The notes beneath the pieces are model-generated. The model ran no database searches and was not told the origin of the DNA. It saw only the letters and a program-made list of their open reading frames with translations. Made by a program: the position numbers and the translations under genes. A DNA stretch of 43,783 nucleotides from Microseira wollei NIES-4236 (GTDB lineage: Bacteria > Cyanobacteriota > Cyanobacteriia > Cyanobacteriales > Aerosakkonemataceae): contig NZ_BLAY01000082.1 in the NCBI RefSeq assembly GCF_020521235.1, positions 1 through 43,783 on the forward strand, given 5' to 3'. Of the stretch, positions 42,099 through 43,783 are shown one piece after another; positions within the stretch are counted from its first letter, which is position 1; each line of letters begins with the position of its first letter.

Positions 42099-43517
42099 CT
42101 AGCCATTAGTTTGCCCTAGAAGTTGCTGTGCCTTAATTGCTAAATATTCCTCTAACTCAGAAAGCGAAGCCGTTCCCTCTGCAAATCGCGCAAAACCAAG
42201 CACCGTTGGTAAATCTTCTGCATCGCGCAATCCCACAGTGGGAATCAGCGGGCTGATAGTTTTCAAAGTAAAATCATCGCTGTTGAAAACAGGATTGCCA
42301 TGGATAATCGAAACTCGCCGCTGCGGATCTAACTTGGTGCGATAAACTCGCAAAATTTCCCTCACCCCACAAGGCGGATCGTTCTCCCAACCATCGGATA
42401 CGATCGCGATCAAATCCGGTTGTTGAGATAATGCTGCTAGTAACGGCGTTGCTAAATCTGTTTGTCCGCGCGGCGTAACTTGGAGTGGATTGTTAACAGG
42501 AATTGTCCAAAAAGCCTGATATTCTTCCGCAGCAGCTTGCAACAAGTAATGCACTGCCAAAGCTATTCCTAGCGGGCGGCGGCGTTTTTCCGACGAGCCT
42601 GAACTAGAGTAACTGCAATCGAGAACTGCTGCTACTCGTTTGAGTTGCAATGGCGCTTTCTTTAGGGTTATTCTTGCCGCTCTCATCAACGCTGTTTCTA
42701 ATTCTTCTCCTCGTTCTTCTAAAGACAGAACATAAAGCGCCAACTTTGTCAAGGGTAAACGATGCCAATCAAGTTTAATTTCTGTATCGGCGCGGTCTGC
42801 ACTGCCTTGGAGTCGCAATTTCTCTCCTACAGTCATTTGTTGTTCAATTCTAGCCAGAAAGCGATCGCGCTCAATATTATGTTTCATGGCTAAACTTTCT
42901 GCCACTGTAAATGGCAGATCGTAAACCGCTTTGGCGCTGTAGAAACCTTGGCGAAACTGTTCAAATAACGGCGTTTTAAATTGACGCTTCCAGTGCCGAA
43001 AGATGAATGCACCGAGTTCTTCATCTAATTTGAAATGGGCGTGAGTGGCGATCGCTCTCACTTTTGAGCGGTATTTCACAGCTTGGAATGCTAAGCGATC
43101 GCCTCGGCTCGTGAGATAATGATGTGCGATCGCCCGCGCTCGTCGGTTGTTAATCCCCCGTTTGCGTAACTGCTCCAAAAGTCGCCATGCTCGTTGTGGC
43201 GGTAGCGCATGTAAAGCCGCAGTAATTAACCCATTCTCTTCCGCTCGATGATTTGGATCTGTTTGTTTTCCCGTTGCCAACAGTTTGAGAATAATCTGAG
43301 CTTGATTGAAGTGATTAATTCCAGCTGCCAAAGTGCGAGCATACAGCAGCCGATAATTGCCCATGATGTAGTCGTGCAGGAAATCGATCGACACTCGCTG
43401 TCCGTAGGCATCATCATAAAACTCGCGCTGTCGGGTGCAGGCAAGACAGGCATTGATAAACATCACCAAATCTTCCCGTGCCACTCGCTCAAATTGCTGC
43501 GCCCATTCTTGTTGCAC
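42099..43517 (-). CDS. VWA-domain protein with intact MIDAS, TROVE-like N-terminus
   Basis: The 472-aa product starts at GTG 43,517. The first about 290 residues are helical and rich in Arg/His (KRGINNRRARAIAHHYL, FRHWKRQFKTPLFEQFRQG), recalling HEAT-like TROVE modules that bind RNA. The C-terminal VWA domain has a full MIDAS: DCSYSSS (DxSxS, about residue 308), GQTDLATPLLAAL (Thr) and IVSDGWENDPP (Asp). The VWA call is firm; the TROVE comparison is tentative. It heads a minus-strand group with the TAG-interrupted gene (25 bp away), the HTH protein and ArfB. Confidence 0.82.
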   Translation of the reverse strand: MQQEWAQQFERVAREDLVMFINACLACTRQREFYDDAYGQRVSIDFLHDYIMGNYRLLYARTLAAGINHFNQAQIILKLLATGKQTDPNHRAEENGLITAALHALPPQRAWRLLEQLRKRGINNRRARAIAHHYLTSRGDRLAFQAVKYRSKVRAIATHAHFKLDEELGAFIFRHWKRQFKTPLFEQFRQGFYSAKAVYDLPFTVAESLAMKHNIERDRFLARIEQQMTVGEKLRLQGSADRADTEIKLDWHRLPLTKLALYVLSLEERGEELETALMRAARITLKKAPLQLKRVAAVLDCSYSSSGSSEKRRRPLGIALAVHYLLQAAAEEYQAFWTIPVNNPLQVTPRGQTDLATPLLAALSQQPDLIAIVSDGWENDPPCGVREILRVYRTKLDPQRRVSIIHGNPVFNSDDFTLKTISPLIPTVGLRDAEDLPTVLGFARFAEGTASLSELEEYLAIKAQQLLGQTNG

Positions 43518-43565
43518 TGTTCTTTATTTCCTGCTTTCTAAAACCGTTTTCTCTTCCATCTGTAA

Positions 43566-43783
43566 CAGATCCCCCTAAATCCCCCTTAAAAAGGGGGACT
43601 TTAACTTCAGAGGTTCGCTTGCTCTGCAAAAAATCCCGTTGCCAAATCTGACGCCGCTTAAAAAGGGGGACTTTAACTTCAGAGGTTCGCTTGCTCTGCA
43701 AAAAATCCCGTTGCCAAATCTGACGCCGCTTAAAAAGGGGGACTTTAACTTCAGAGGTTCGCTTGCTCTGCAAAAAATCCCGT
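43566..43783. repeat. 72-bp tandem repeat running off the window end
   Basis: Units with AAGGGGGACTTTAACTTCAG begin at 43,591, 43,663 and 43,735 and appear identical; the third is cut by the window edge. The array is preceded by ATCCCCCTAAATCCCCCTTA, a widespread cyanobacterial repeat word. It lies upstream of the VWA gene. The period is 24 codons, so an open frame appears on the minus strand, but nothing suggests that it is expressed. Confidence 0.9.

Noticed and set aside
43489-43773. Minus-strand frame with 24-residue repeats
   Set aside because: It arises from the 72-bp tandem DNA repeat, whose period is a multiple of three; no start signal or homology was seen.
1-43783. CRISPR array
   Set aside because: The tandem repeats at 1-308, 20,060, 21,858, 27,361 and 43,591 have no unique spacers between conserved short repeats, and no cas genes are present; IscB and TnpB here belong to transposons.

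Overview
The window looks like cyanobacterial chromosome. Evidence is the abundant GCGATCGC octamers (HIP1), a 37-residue PetG, a cytochrome cM-like protein, a cyanobacterial Hsp70, a Uma2 protein, a cyanobacterial iron-uptake-type porin, and many short dispersed palindromic and heptanucleotide repeats. Repeat load and gene style suggest a filamentous form (Oscillatoria/Microcoleus-like), but that is inference. No rRNA, tRNA or CRISPR array was seen.

Layout. 1-5.9 kb: a 93-bp tandem repeat, an Hsp70-family gene, a divergent AAA ATPase + PIN-like pair, a VOC protein coupled to a membrane hydrolase-like protein, and two tiny membrane proteins (one Pmp3/YqaE, 52 aa). 6.0-8.6 kb: an aldo/keto reductase gene split by a 1.6-kb IscB element with an upstream omega-RNA (HEARO)-like region; removing the element restores the reading frame. 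9.1-12.5 kb: a 1142-aa hybrid histidine kinase whose ATPase domain carries two repeat-derived in-frame inserts. 12.9-16.2 kb: an ECF-type cobalt/nickel importer (CbiM, PDGLE protein, CbiQ, CbiO) interrupted by repeats. 16.4-18.2 kb: Uma2 and a truncated ISL3-type transposase.

18.6-29.2 kb is the most coherent block, an iron-handling island. It holds a five-helix membrane protein with paired histidines, two further membrane or periplasm-anchored proteins, a two-domain multicopper oxidase (candidate ferroxidase), a His-rich lipoprotein, an outer-membrane porin (split by an IS607 element whose TnpB has lost its zinc-finger cysteines), a bacterioferritin-like protein and an FTR1 permease. Together they would make a porin - ferroxidase - Ftr1 - ferritin route.

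29.5-37.5 kb (all minus strand): a GlfT2-like glycosyltransferase, then a polyol/pentitol catabolic cluster in which every gene is broken by a different lesion: xylulokinase (about 430-bp insertion), mannitol dehydrogenase (+1 base), HAD phosphatase (TGA), and a second mannitol dehydrogenase (A7 slip plus a repeat at its 3' end). 37.9 kb carries a textbook 164-bp fold-back MITE with a 9-bp target duplication. 38.4-43.5 kb: a DUF892 ferritin-like protein, petG, a cytM-like gene, and a minus-strand group of ArfB, a Fis-like HTH protein, a TAG-interrupted unknown gene and a VWA (MIDAS) protein. The window ends in a 72-bp tandem repeat.

The region is rich in RNA-guided-nuclease transposons (IscB, TnpB) and miniature elements. 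At least six genes are disrupted. Several lesions are single-base changes and could be sequencing errors.
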